From Melieria omissa (lineage: Eukaryota > Arthropoda > Insecta > Diptera > Ulidiidae): a stretch of DNA of 64,000 bases. Made by a program: the position numbers and the translations under genes. The stretch's first letter is position 1. Each line of letters starts with the position of its first letter. The notes below the pieces were generated by a model that was given only the letters and a program-made list of their open reading frames with translations, made no database searches and was not told the origin of the DNA. Location of the stretch: assembly GCA_963971225.1 (NCBI GenBank), contig OZ020268.1:49030404-49094403 (forward strand), in the 5' to 3' direction. Below, in pieces: positions 24,351 to 35,485 of this stretch.

Positions 24351-24689
24351 CACGCGAAAAGTGCTATCGTCGAGGTAATAAAAAAGCACGGTTTAGCAGC
24401 GGCTCATGCGCAAAAGATGGAAAAAGGTGTTAGGTAATCTTTCGTGTTCATTTTTTGCTTCTGTCCAGCTTTCTCAAGACTGCGCCCCAATCACTTAGGA
24501 GTTTCGTTCTTCTCTGGGCCATCTAACCCAAGCAAGACATTAAGTCGCTGAACTAAACTTCGCTAGGAATATGCACATTCTTATCGATGGACCTACAACA
24601 CTAAGAAGGTCTAACTCGCCGATCTTCTCACCGATCGCTTTTACGCTAATCAACTCATATAACCTAACCCAACCAGGCTCCCACTACCA

Positions 24690-24730
24690 TCTTGTGGTAT
24701 CACCTTCTGTGGCCTAAGACGGTCCTGAAG
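24690..24730 (+). repeat. Dispersed LINE 3'-end-like motif
   Basis: TTGTGGTATCAC...GTGGCCTAAGACGG matches the motif found at 62388-62430 (+) and, reversed, at about 32120-32160 and 61995-62040. Its spacing after the LINE fragment at 24160 suggests it belongs to such elements' 3' UTRs. Confidence 0.5.
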
Positions 24731-24954
24731 GAAAGTGTCGGTCCCAGACAGCCATTAAAAATTGAAACTAATCATATTTTGGTTAGTGAAGCATTTTCAT
24801 GGTGAATAGAGGAAGAGAAGATTGTTGACAACGGGTCCATGTGTAACCTTCTGTACTGTGTCACGGTCCCGGGTCTACACAGTTATTGGAACCTAACTAT
24901 TTTCAAGTCTTTAAGTAAAGGTTATGGCGAAGAATCGAATCGCGGCATAATGCA

Positions 24955-25475
24955 CTTACGACTGATTTTACTATCAACGTACACAAAACTAACTGAAAGA
25001 CGTAAACATTTCAATTTATGAAATTTTTTAAATGCTTAGGATACTCACAAATCTTCTTGAGACTTTGAGCATTCAGTTTCACAAAACATTCTTCTGCAAG
25101 TTTCATTAACTGAAGATCCAAAGAGTAGCATTTTATAAATTTTTTTTAAAAGGTTAGATTGCCTACAAATCTTCTTGGGACTTTGAGAATTCAGTTGCAC
25201 AATTTTTCGACTACTTCTACTACAATTTAAGAGTCCTGCTCGACTTTATTAACGGCCGATTTTACTATACAAGTACACAAAATTAGCTGAAAAATCTAAA
25301 AATTTAAATTTTTGGGAGTTTCAATTCAATTCAATTCAATTCATAGAATGCCTAAAAATCTTCTGGGAACTTTGGGAATTCAGTTTCACAAAATATTCTT
25401 CTGTAAGTTTCACTAATGAATTCTTTAAATGCTTAGAATGCCTACAAATCTTCCGAAGAACTGTCCCATTCTTCT
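24955..25475 (+). repeat. Tandem duplication with 110-140 bp sub-units
   Basis: CGATTTTACTATcAACGTACACAAAAcTA-like starts at 24962 and 25257 head two larger copies. Within them AAATGCTTAG-ATNC...CAAATCTTCTTGAGACTTTG...TTCAGTTTCACAAAA recurs about four times. Confidence 0.75.
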
Positions 25476-25539
25476 TTCTTCTTCTTTCTAACACATAATT
25501 TTTTGTTGGTTGTTCGGTTTCTAATTGCAATTCAGTTCA

Positions 25540-26969
25540 TTCCAATCAGTTTTCTTGCTGATTCATCTGTTTGGCTCCACGGTAGAATGTTCGACTCGAC
25601 GCGCCGCCGCTTGCAACCAATCAAAGTGAATTGTGAGGACTCGAACCTTTTGCGGAGTTGCCGAGCGCGCATTGTGTGAATGTTTGATCGGATCGATCGA
25701 TTGAGCCGCAGTGAATCAGAAAGTGGCAACGAGCGCGTTCCGCAACAACACAAATTCCGATACACTTGCTGCGACGTTGCTTTTTTGTTTTTTTTGTGAA
25801 GCGCTGCACAAATCGGTTTGGTAAAAAATTTCCTAGTCAAAATTTTGGCTTTGCGCAATTGGCCAAAAAAAAGCGTCAAGTGTGGTTGTTGCAGTGTTTT
25901 AAAGATGTTTTTGTGTGTTGAGTTGTTTGGTTCTTCTGTGTTGTTGGTCAATTTGTGAAATTTGTGCCATCGACGCGGCAGTTTGTGATCGTTCGCCAAC
26001 TCAATTTGTGTGTGCATTTTCTTTCTATTTGCAGTTTGAGAATTGAGTATTGCAACGCATTTGGCGTTTTGCTGCCGTGTTTCTGTGTGTTTGAGCGGAA
26101 AATTGCAGTCATCGTTGCGGACCGACACAGCCGAAAGTGTGCAGCAAACGCAGAACATTTCAGTGCAAAATGTGCCAAAACAAGTCGGAGCTGAAGCTGA
26201 AGCAGCCGCGATCGCCGTGCTGAGTGCGACTGCGCGACGGCGAGAAGTGCGCGCGCAAGCGAGACAGCACGAGTGCGAACGTGCCAGGCGGTGGGCAAAG
26301 GTCGCGAGCGTGCGCCTGCGCGAACGAGAGCGCAGCAGTTGATGCAGCAATAACAACAACAACAACAGCAACAACGCGTGTGGAACAATAACAATTCGAG
26401 TGCGTTGCAATGGAATTAAAATAAAAGCAAATTAAAAGCCAACCAAAAAGGAGAAAAGGAGCCAGAAAAGCATAGCAAAGGCGAAGCTAAAAGTGGCAGG
26501 AAAAGTAAATAAATTCCAACGACAGGAATTTTCGGTGTGTGTGTGTTGAGTGCAGCGAAAAGTGGCGAAAAAGCGTGCAAAAAGTGAGAAGTCAGGAAGA
26601 TTCCAGCGAATTGCAATCAATTTGTAACAAAGAAGGAACAAAATTCCACAACGAAAAGTGCCAAATTGAAATCGCTTTTTGATTTTCATTAATAGAAGAA
26701 AATATTTTATGTTCTTCTTTTGCAAATACGAAAATAATTTTTATGATTTTTTTTTAATTTCGTTGAATTAAATTTGCTTTGCTGCGTTGTTTTTTTCTTT
26801 GATTTTGATTTTTCTTGCCAACACAAAAAATGGGCTAAAGTTATAAAATTTGTAAAAAAAGTAAAAAAAAATTGAAAAAAATGAAAATTGCCAACTTTTA
26901 AGTTTTTTCTGTGCATTAAATTTTATACAAATAATTTACAAATTCTTTAAATTTCAAATTTTTGAAATT
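25540..26969 (+). promoter_or_regulatory. Graf: Probable promoter and 5' leader region of Graf
   Basis: A GC- and CpG-rich island (about 25560-26340) grades into a purine-rich run of AAAGTG, GAAAAG and CAACAA motifs (26340-26700), then an AT-rich stretch leading into the first coding exon. This purine-rich style is typical of fly 5' leaders. Both strands show long chance frames (for example a 292-codon minus-strand frame), which I do not accept as genes. Exact start sites are not resolved. Confidence 0.5.
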
Positions 26970-27405
26970 ATGAAGAATAATCAAACGAAAAATACCAATA
27001 ACAATCACAATCCCAACAACAATAATTCTAATAATAACAACAACAACAACAGCAGTAAAAATCTAAATTATTTGAATAATATTAATAAGAAAACCACCAA
27101 CAACAATAGTAATAAAACCGCCGACAACAAATCGTGCAATCAGAATAACAACAATAATAACAATAACAATAACAAAAAGAAAAACAACAACAACAATAAG
27201 CGCACTTTACGCCTGGGTCGCAACAAAATGGGCGGCCGCAAGGACGTGCGACGCGGCTTGGAGCCGCTCGAATTCGAGGAATGCATTGTGGACAGTCCGG
27301 AGTTTCGCGACAATTTGAATCGCCACGAAAAGGAACTGGATCACACTAGTCATCAGATAAAGCGAATCATCAAGGAGGTCAAGGATCTGATGAGCGCAGC
27401 CAAAG
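26970..27405 (+). CDS. Graf: First coding exon of Graf (BAR-RhoGAP GTPase regulator), partial gene
   Basis: The frame from 27258 on reads GLEPLEFEECIVDSPEFRDN..., then LNRHEKELDHTSHQIKRIIK and DLMSAAK. This matches the start of the BAR domain of GRAF/ARHGAP26 and oligophrenin, which bind curved membrane and carry PH, RhoGAP and often SH3 domains further on. GRAF proteins act in clathrin-independent (GEEC) endocytosis and turn off Rho/Cdc42. A strong donor (AAAG|GTGAGT) follows 27405, leaving phase 1. Two starts are possible. ATG 26970 adds an 86-residue Asn/Lys-rich stretch made by AAC/AAT repeats. ATG 27228 (context CAAAATGG, close to the fly consensus) begins directly before the conserved part and is my preferred start. 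No later exon is visible, so the first intron probably extends far to the right. Confidence 0.88.
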
Positions 27406-27499
27406 GTGAGTCTTCTTATTTTTATTTTTATTGTTTTATTTTATTTTTTATTTTAGAATTAGGTTCCTTGAATTTTATGTTTTCTTGAGTTTAATTATA

Positions 27500-28585
27500 A
27501 TATTTTTGTTTGGTTTTGTCTAAGAAGGCCGCTTTCCTCCTTTGGATCCACAGTTTTTTCAAATATTGATTCTTAAAAAGTTGGGTTAGGATTAATTAGC
27601 TTTCATCTTACGGCAAAATTTAAGTTTCCTTGAGCTGAATTATAAACTTTTTGTTTGGTTTCGTCCAAGGACGCCGCCTTCCACCTTTTTGAGCTTAAAG
27701 TTCCTTCAAATATCGATTCCTAAAAAGTTAGGTTAGGTTGGGGGTTTGAGCCGTTCCTTTAATTTTATGCCTTCTGAAGCTGAATTAGAATGTTTCTGTT
27801 TGGTTTCGTTTTCGTCTAAGAAAGCCGCTGTCCACCTTTGAATCCATAGTTCCTTCAAATATTGATTCCTTACAACTGAGGTTAGGTTTGATGTCCTTTT
27901 GTCTTAAAGAAAAATTAAATTTTATGTTTTCTTGATTAACTGGTTATGTCTAATGACTCCGCCTTTTACCTTTTTGAGCCCGAAGTTCCTTCAATATCGA
28001 TTTCTAAACAGTAGGGTTAGAGTCTTAGAGCCGTTTCTTGAATTTTATGTCTACATGGGCTGAATTATATTTCTGTTTAGTTTCGCTTTCATCTAAGTAC
28101 GCCACCTTCCACCTGTTTGAGCCCAAAGTTCCTTCAAATATTGATTCCTAAAAAGTAAAGTTGGGTTAGATTTTGTGTACTTTTGTCTTAAGAAAAATAA
28201 AAAATTTTATGTTTCCTTGATAGATTGGTTTCGTCTAAGGACGCCGCCGTTCACCTTTTTGAGCCAAAAAATGTCTTCAAATATTCATTCCTTAAAAGTA
28301 AAGTTACATAGGTTAGGTTCGTTGTGCCTCTGACTTAGAGCCATTTCATGGATTTTATGTCTTCTTGAGCTAAATTATTATGTTTCTGTTTGGTTTCGTC
28401 TAAGGAGGCCGCTGTCCACCTTTGAATTCACAGTTCCTTCGAATATTGATTACTTAAAACTAAAGTTTGGTTAGGTTTGGTGTGCTTTTGTCTCAGGGAA
28501 AAATTTATTTTTATGTTTTTCTGATTGGTTTCATTTAAGAACGTCGTCTACCTTTTTGAGCCCAAAACTTCTTCAAATATCCAAT
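27500..28585 (+). repeat. Tandem array in Graf intron 1, about 140-bp unit, 8 copies
   Basis: The core CCTTCAAATATTGATTCCT recurs at roughly 27554, 27703, 27850, 27985, 28130, 28270, 28436 and 28570. It is preceded each time by TTTGGTTTCGTCTAAGGACGCCGCC-like sequence and followed by a GTTAGGTTAGG stretch. Alternate units differ, which hints at a dimeric higher-order repeat. Confidence 0.88.
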
Positions 28586-28589
28586 TCTT

Positions 28590-30300
28590 GGTTCACTTGT
28601 TGCTCTGCTTTTTCATTTCCGTCATTAATCACTGATTTAAAACAAAAAAACCTTTTCATATTTCGTCCAATTTTCCTAAATTTCCTTTCATTATCGCAAG
28701 TGAACTTTGTTTGCATTAGTCACGGCGGCCGTTTGCGTTTGCGAAATATTAAGTTACCAAATCTTACACAGAAACAATAACAACAACCCAAATACGTCAA
28801 CAAAGAATCAGATATAACAAAAAAAACAACAACATCAACAACAATCTTATGCGCCAGCAACGTTTTACTGGTTTTAAGTTTTTGTTTTGTTTTCGTTGGA
28901 AAAAAATGTTCACTCGTTTTCTTTCCCCTTTCGTACACTTGGCTTTTGTCTTTTGGTATGTGTGTGTGTGTGTTCGAACAATTACAATTTGCGTGTCGCG
29001 CTGGCAACAACAACCACAAAAACACCAACAACTACTTCAACTAAAACAAAGATTACAATAATAAAGTTTACGTTGAGAGCAAAAACTTAACAGCAACCAA
29101 ACCGTCAGGCAGTCAGTCAGCTAGTCAAACAGTCAGTCAGCCAGTCAGACAATCAGTTAGCCAGCGGCCACAATAATAAAACATAATAAAAAACAACAAC
29201 AACAACAATAATGCCAACCAAAACCAGGCAACTAGCTGCAATTACAACAACAAGTGGTTGGCATTGACGATGGATGGACGACTACGACGACGACGACGAC
29301 GTTGCATACACTTGGCTGTAATTACAGCAATAACACTAACAACAACAACAGGTAGCTGCCTGTTGCGCGTAGTTAACGATAACTAAATGCAGGTGGCTCT
29401 GGCTGCGGCAAAGTGTGTGTGTGTGTGTATGCATTCGTGTACAGCAAGTGCATTAATTTGTGTTTTTGTTGTATTTGTTGCACCCTTTGCCGCGTTCGCG
29501 TGCCACTCTTGACCACCAACGGCAGCAGCAGCAGCAATGGAACTGTTTGCTGCCACCTTCGCCGCCCAACATAACAACTGCTGCCGCTTGGCGTTGTAGT
29601 CGTTTGTTGTTATTGTTGTTGTAGTTGTGTGTTAAAATGTTTTCACATGCCGCTGGCGTGTTCGTGTTATGCATTTTGCAGTTGGCTGTTGCATTTTTTC
29701 CTGTTCTCTGCAGCTGTTTTTACGCTCGAAAACAATCGAACTACTCGAAGAAGGAGGCGCAGAGGAAGCTGAGAGGCAGATGTGGGCAAAGAGCGAACGC
29801 GGCCTCCCGCAGTGCCATTGTTTTGGTAGTCAATAGCGAGCGCCACCACCATTGCCGCCACCGCTGGCACTAACAGGCAACAGCGCCAGCAACGCCACTT
29901 ACAACAATCACAGTCACAACAACAACAAAACTACATAGTTATTGCTACCACCATGATTGTCGCTTCTGTGTCTGCTTCTGCGACTGCGGCTGTGACTATA
30001 ACTGCCGCGTAGTCATTTGTTGCATGCCGTCAACGTGTGGCGGCGCAACGCGACTCGGACCCTTCTCCCGTTGCGTCTCGACTACTTGCACAGTTAGTCG
30101 CTGTGCGTTCGTCTGTCTGTTTGTTGGAATTTTGGGACATGTTGAACACTTGTTGCTGTATGCTTATGTATTTTCTTATTATTATTGTTGTTGTTGTTAT
30201 TGCTGTTGGTGGGAAAATCTTAAATGATTGACCAAGCAGATAAACTGAACGATAACCACAAACTAACAAAAAAAAGCAACAAAGGAATGTCTACTTACAA
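28590..30300. other. CAA/GTT-rich non-coding block, candidate regulatory DNA
   Basis: Dense CAACAA trinucleotide runs, (GT)n runs (28957-28974, 29411-29428), CAGT repeats (29105-29160) and a GACGACGAC run (29280-29300). Several frames are open on both strands. This opa-like, GC-richer DNA is typical of long fly introns that hold enhancers. No exon is supported. Confidence 0.45.
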
Positions 30301-30865
30301 ATTGGCACAGAGACAAAAGTGTGAAGGAATGCAGCAAAGTGTCATAGTTGACAAAGAGCAACCAATGAAAAGGGTGAGAAGTTGAGCGGAATGGCTAGAA
30401 AATGTAGACTGAATGTGAAAAAATTTACTTAAGAACTGTGACAAAACAATTAAAAGAGAAATAGTGATCAGTGGATAGCTGTGAATAGTTATAATAATTT
30501 TTTATTTTTAGAAAAAAGATTCCACAAAGCTGTATAAAATAATTTCATAAAAAGCTCTTCCACACTGTCAGCTCAAATTTTCATTTTTATTAACGTATTT
30601 TTGTGGCATCTGTCAGTTCAAATAAGATGCAGTTGCGTCTTAGTGAAGAATTTTTCGACTTACACATGTCACAACTCATTGTTCGAAACTTGTTTTGTGC
30701 AACTTGATCTAAAATTGTATACGATTTGATTATAAAACAACCAACTAGGTGAGTTAATGGAAGTTGCGGGCTTAAGATTCCATTTCAAACTCAAAAAGTT
30801 GCAAAAAGAGTCCACAAATTTCCCCACAGTTGCTCAAAAGTTGCTCCTAGAGATAGAAAATATAA
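30301..30865. other. Gene-free stretch
   Basis: No exon, repeat array or RNA gene recognised. Confidence 0.45.
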
Positions 30866-30869
30866 GGCG

Positions 30870-31215
30870 AACCTCCATTTTTTTGCTTTTCAAACACTTT
30901 ACCCAAACATACTTGGTCCCTACCCCCAACTCTTAAGGGGGCTCCCATACAAAATTAGCCTTTTTTTCATGATTTAGCTCCTCATTGTTTCCCGACTGCT
31001 TTCAGTGTATTCAAATGTTGGACTGATCCCATCAAATTTTCAATCTAAACATTTTTTCCTAACATATTTAACCCCTCCCTCCAACCCGTAAGTGGGCTCT
31101 CATACAAAATTAGCCTTTTTCATGAATTTGGCTTCTCATTGCTTCCGGGTTGCCATCAATTAAGGCTGATCCTTATTTAATTTTCACTCTTAACACTTTT
31201 TCCTAACATACTTTG
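30870..31215 (+). repeat. Tandem duplication, about 165-bp unit
   Basis: CATACAAAATTAGCCTTTTT...CATGA and CTCATTG(C/T)TTCC occur at about 30949 and 31102. TTTTTCCTAACATA heads the next unit and a third partial one (31195). Confidence 0.8.
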
Positions 31216-31219
31216 CATT

Positions 31220-32075
31220 TAGTAAAAACTTAGTATACATTCAGTACTCTTCGATACCGATTACAAGCATTGATTTTTTAAGAAAAGTATTCCATTCCAA
31301 ACTGAATAAATTTCATACTGAGTACTTTCACAGAGTAGAAGTATCGATTTCAAACTAACTACGAGTTCAGCTCAAAACTGGTCTTTCTTTACTCAATACT
31401 GGGTACTGAGTACCGAGTACTGATCTTTATTGAGTACTTTTCAATGCTAAGTATATGTTTGGATTCAAAAATTGATTCGATTTTGGGTTCCTTTTGACAC
31501 TGAGTTCAATCATTGTGATTAGGAGTTCAGTTCTTAACTGGTTACAAGTATCAATTCGATACTGAGTACTTTTTAATACTGAGTACTAATGGTTATTGAT
31601 CGTTATTAATTCTGTGGCCGTAAGGAATAACAGCCAAAGTCGAGTTAGGACAAAATTGAGTTATTACCACCATTGCATTCGTCGTATTCAAATGTACTAC
31701 TACACAAAATTCTATGGCTTTTGCTCATAAAATGAATGTTTTACGCCCAAAAATCTCAAATTTATCTAGTGTAATCTAAAGCAAATTCAAAAATTAAAAG
31801 TGCTCTCCTGAAAACTTCATAAAATCGACTTTGGCTGTTATTCCTTACGGCCACAGAATTGATTTTCGATAGTGAGTTCAATAAGTTTTGATTCAAAATT
31901 TATTCGATTTTGAGTTCCTTTCATCACTGAGTACAAAAATTGGGTAATGATTCGGTACTGTCTACTACATAGTTTATCTGTTAAACAAGTAACGATTCGG
32001 TACTGGGTACATTTCGTTACTGTGTTATTTTGAGTACTTAAAACTGATACTTTAATGAATCGAGTAGTATTTCTC
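31220..32075. repeat. TACTGAGTAC repeat array, copy 2
   Basis: Units with GATACTGAGTAC, ATTGATTCGATTTTGAGTTCC and AAGTATCGAT recur irregularly. The family is the same as at 11040-11375. The array is split by an inverted-repeat element at 31610-31858. Confidence 0.8.
31606..31862. mobile_element. MITE with 34-bp terminal inverted repeats inside the repeat array
   Basis: The element (31610-31858, 249 bp) starts TTCTGTGGCCGTAAGGAATA and ends with the exact complement. The inverted repeat continues to about 34 bp, through a CAGCCAAAGTCGA stretch. The flanks are TTAA (31606-31609) and TTGA (31859-31862), a one-mismatch TTAA duplication, which points to a piggyBac-like target choice. No coding capacity. 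Confidence 0.85.
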
Positions 32076-33280
32076 TAGGTTTTTCTAGATTAGATGACTG
32101 TTTGGGGACTTGCGGCAAGACAAACTTAGGCCACGAAATGGACTCGTTGTGATACCACAAGGAGAAAGTGATCTGTCTTACTGCAGTTTGAATTGCGAAT
32201 AAACCCTAGAAAGGTCCTTGATATTGAATGAATTTAGGTTATTCAAGTTGCCTAAGAAGGGAGAGTCTAGAAATTACCCTCTTCGTCTAAAGAGAGCCGG
32301 GCAGTGTCAGTGACTAATAAAGTCTGCTTCCTTTTCATTTTAGCAAAGAGCGACCAGTTTCGATATGGTGGAAACCTTCTTGAGGCTTTTAATTCTTGTC
32401 TGATGGTGAAATGATGATTGCGAAGGTTGTGAAAGGGTTAATTTTATTGAGAAATATAAAAAATATTATGAACTAAAAAAAGCCTAAAGAATTTAAAAAG
32501 GAATATGAAGTTTAAGAATATTAAATAAAAGAGTAAACAATATAAAAGAGAAATGAATTTATGAAGAAGAATTTATGAGAAATTATAGGAAAGAAGAACT
32601 ATTTATAGGAAAAGAACAAGAATATGGCACATTTGAAGCTGTTTGACCTGCAACCCTGACAGATTTTTAGGCTTTCCGCTGCAAATATTAACATTTACAC
32701 TTAACCTCATTTCTGCATCATTTTTCATTAAATCGCAAGAGAACTTAAAAACAAAACAGAACAAAATCTTAAATCTTAACAAAATTCAAAACAAAACAGA
32801 CTAAAGTCTTAAATGCCTCAAAAGAACGTTGGAAAGAGAAAAGTTTTAAATCCCTAAGCGACGACATGCTGAACTTTCTAAATGACTTTTTAAGTTAATT
32901 AACTGATTAGAAGAAACAAAAAAAAAACGCAATGCAACAACAACAATAACAACTAAACCTAATTCTATGTAGTTCTGTGGTGGAACAGAATGAAATTACA
33001 ACAACAATAATATTAACAATTGAGCACAAAAAAGTTGAACCATAACTAAGACAAACCGACGACGACTGCAATGTCGGCCCGATGGCGCATCGAGGTCGGG
33101 TCGGTTCGGTTCGGTTCGAGTTGGGCCGCAAGCGTAACGGAGCGTAGCTAAGCAAACACAGTTGCGGGTGCCGCATAAAAATCGATCGATCAGAGAAAAT
33201 TATAAATCAAAATTCGAATACAGTAAAAGTAGTCGGGGGCGGTGGGGTGGGAAATTACAGCTATAATAAATTGAAGGGTA
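32076..33280. other. Gene-free stretch
   Basis: A reversed copy of the GGTATCAC/GGCCTAAG motif lies at about 32120-32160. The rest is A-rich. A TCGGTTCGGTTCGGTTCG run lies near 33100. No exon supported. Confidence 0.4.
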
Positions 33281-34450
33281 CCATGGGCACAAGGCACACA
33301 AGCCAATAGCATTAACAACTACAACAACAACACAATGGACAAAGCACCACAATTACTCATGCACCATCGAACAAGAACAGTTGGCAGTTGTTGTGGTTAT
33401 TAGACGTTTTTATGGTTTTCGTTATGCATTATTGTTGTTGTTGTTGTAGTGGTTGTTGTTAGTACTCTAGTTGTTGGCGATAGTGTTGATAATGTGCTGG
33501 TTCTGTTTAAATGCCATGTAACAGTAGCGTTCCGACGCAGCGATAAGTGACCGCAGACGCATTCAAGAAGCGAGAGTTGAACGCTTAGAAGAGACGCTCA
33601 CATTTACGAATGCGTGCAATATGCGTGCAACAACAACAACACAAGCAAACATCTATGGCTGTGCGCAATCGCAGTTGCCGGGAAATTAGTCAGACACAGC
33701 ACACAACGGTCGAGCGATCCGCGCGCCGATAGTCGGCAAAATGCACCAAACCAGTTAGGCGGCCGCTGATAAGCGCTGCAAAGTCGTCATGGCCGGTGCA
33801 AACGCAGCCGTACACACACACACGTTCCGAACAGCCACTTGACGCTTCACTGCGTATTTGTTTTTTACTGGTGTTGCCGATATCTGGTCAGCGTTTATCA
33901 ATTGACGCACGTCTCTGTGTCTTTGCCAGGCAGCTGTGACTTTATTCCATGGCTTACTTTATTGGTTTATGTTGTTTTTTTTTATAAAATATCTATTTTT
34001 CGAAACTATTATCAGCACTAAGAGCGCCGTTGCTGCTATCTGCACTCCAACTGCTTCCTCTTGTTCCCCGCACGCTTCACAATAGCTCAGCCGTGTTGTG
34101 TTTGCACTCGACGTGTTGTTGTTCTTGGAGCAGTTGTATGCAGTTTATTGGTTTTTCATTCTTATTTTATTATTTTTAGTTAAGTTATCTTTCTATAATT
34201 TGCTTTTTTTATTTAAATTTTTTTTATATTTTCCTCTTCATTTCTACTTCAACACGCGATAAGATAAACGTATGCGCAGCTCTTATAAGATACCATAATA
34301 TGGCTCGCTCATTGGTTGTTTGTTTTGGCCGTAACACTTGTTGCCAATCATTCGCACCTCGCCGCACCGCGTCGCATCGCAGTGTCGTTGGTATGTTTTG
34401 CGTTGCGTATTTGTGTGCGTTTTGCAAAAATCTGCGTAATGCAGACAATA
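33281..34450. other. CAA/GTT-rich, partly GC-rich candidate regulatory block
   Basis: CAACAA and GTTGTT runs flank a GC-richer core (33520-33830) with CGATCCGCGCGC-like CpG-rich sequence. Short frames on both strands carry no domain. It could hold an alternative promoter or enhancer. Confidence 0.35.
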
Positions 34451-34900
34451 TGAAAAAAAAATACTCTGGTATTTTAAATATTTTAGAAAATTTTTATCAT
34501 AAAAATTGTCTGTTTAGTGGCATCAAATTTGCTACAAACAATATTTTTTTGTGTTTTTGAATTTGAAATAAAATGTTACACATAATTAAAAAAAAAACAA
34601 AAAATTATTGTAATTGATTTAGAATAAAAATTAAATAAAAAATATTTAAAAAACATTGAAAAGTAAACAAAAAACATTAAAAAATGAAAAAATTTTAAAG
34701 TAGAATAAAACTAAAGAATATAGCAAAAGACGTATCTAATTATTGTTGAGTTAAGAAACTAAAAAAGGGAAAGAATGTAAACAAAGTCCAGAAATCCAGC
34801 AAAATGAGAGAACGATTTACTTAACTGGCCAAAACAAACCCAAAAAGTGAAACCATGTCAGCAAATTGAAGTCCAGAAATCCATCAGAATGAAAGAGAGA
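34451..34900. other. AT-rich spacer
   Basis: A-rich low-complexity sequence with AAATAAAAA runs. No gene. Confidence 0.5.
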
Positions 34901-34904
34901 TTTA

Positions 34905-35105
34905 TTTAACTGCGCAAAACAAACCCGTTACCGGTTTACGGAGTGTCGCAAAAGTTCTCTTCAGGTGCCTCTACTCTCTTTCAACAGTTGGTCGCACCAA
35001 GACGTGATAGGTCGTCTTCAATTTAGTAGACCGCCGTGGATCGGCCACTACCGCGTCGAATCCGATTTTCGCCGGAGCGAAGTCTCTCTCATTGTGAGGA
35101 CACTA
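34905..35105 (+). repeat. Dispersed repeat, copy 1 of 3
   Basis: The order AACAAACCCGTTACCGG, CGCAAAAGTTCTCT, CAGTTGGTCGCACCAAGA, CACTACCGCGTCGAA, TTTCGCCGGAGC is shared with 35250-35480 and 40670-40860. The copies are about 70-80 percent alike by eye. Nature of the element unknown. Confidence 0.7.
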
Positions 35106-35249
35106 AGTAGACAACAATGAATTACGATATTACAATCTTCTGAAATGGAATTAGAATATCTTTAGGACAGTCAGGATTAATGCATCGATAGGTAGTTAGG
35201 CATGTAGGTAGCTTAATAGACATGGCTACTGTAGAAAGAGCTCATTTAG

Positions 35250-35485
35250 AGACCCATTGCTTAACCGGTCGAAACAAATCCGTTACCTGGTTATGGCTTG
35301 CCGCAACAGCTCTCTCCAGGCGCTTCTACTTTGCATTCTCCAGTTGGTCACACCAAGAGAAGATAGGGCCTCTCAACTTGGTCCTTTCACCAGAGACACG
35401 GTCATCCTTTTCGCTGTTAACCTCCAACTACCGCTTCAAACACTTTTTTCGCCGGAGCTCCATCGTCTATAAGGCATGCGGCAAG
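35250..35485 (+). repeat. Dispersed repeat, copy 2 of 3
   Basis: The longest copy: AACCGGTCGAAACAAATCCG to TTTCGCCGGAGC, with CAGAGACACGGTCATCC in the middle. The 90-codon frame over it has no recognisable domain and is not conserved in the other copies. Confidence 0.7.

Noticed and set aside
25532..26410. 292-codon minus-strand frame with Leu/Cys runs
   Set aside because: It comes from CAACAA/GTTGTT and GC-rich leader DNA of Graf; no domain, and other frames are open on both strands.
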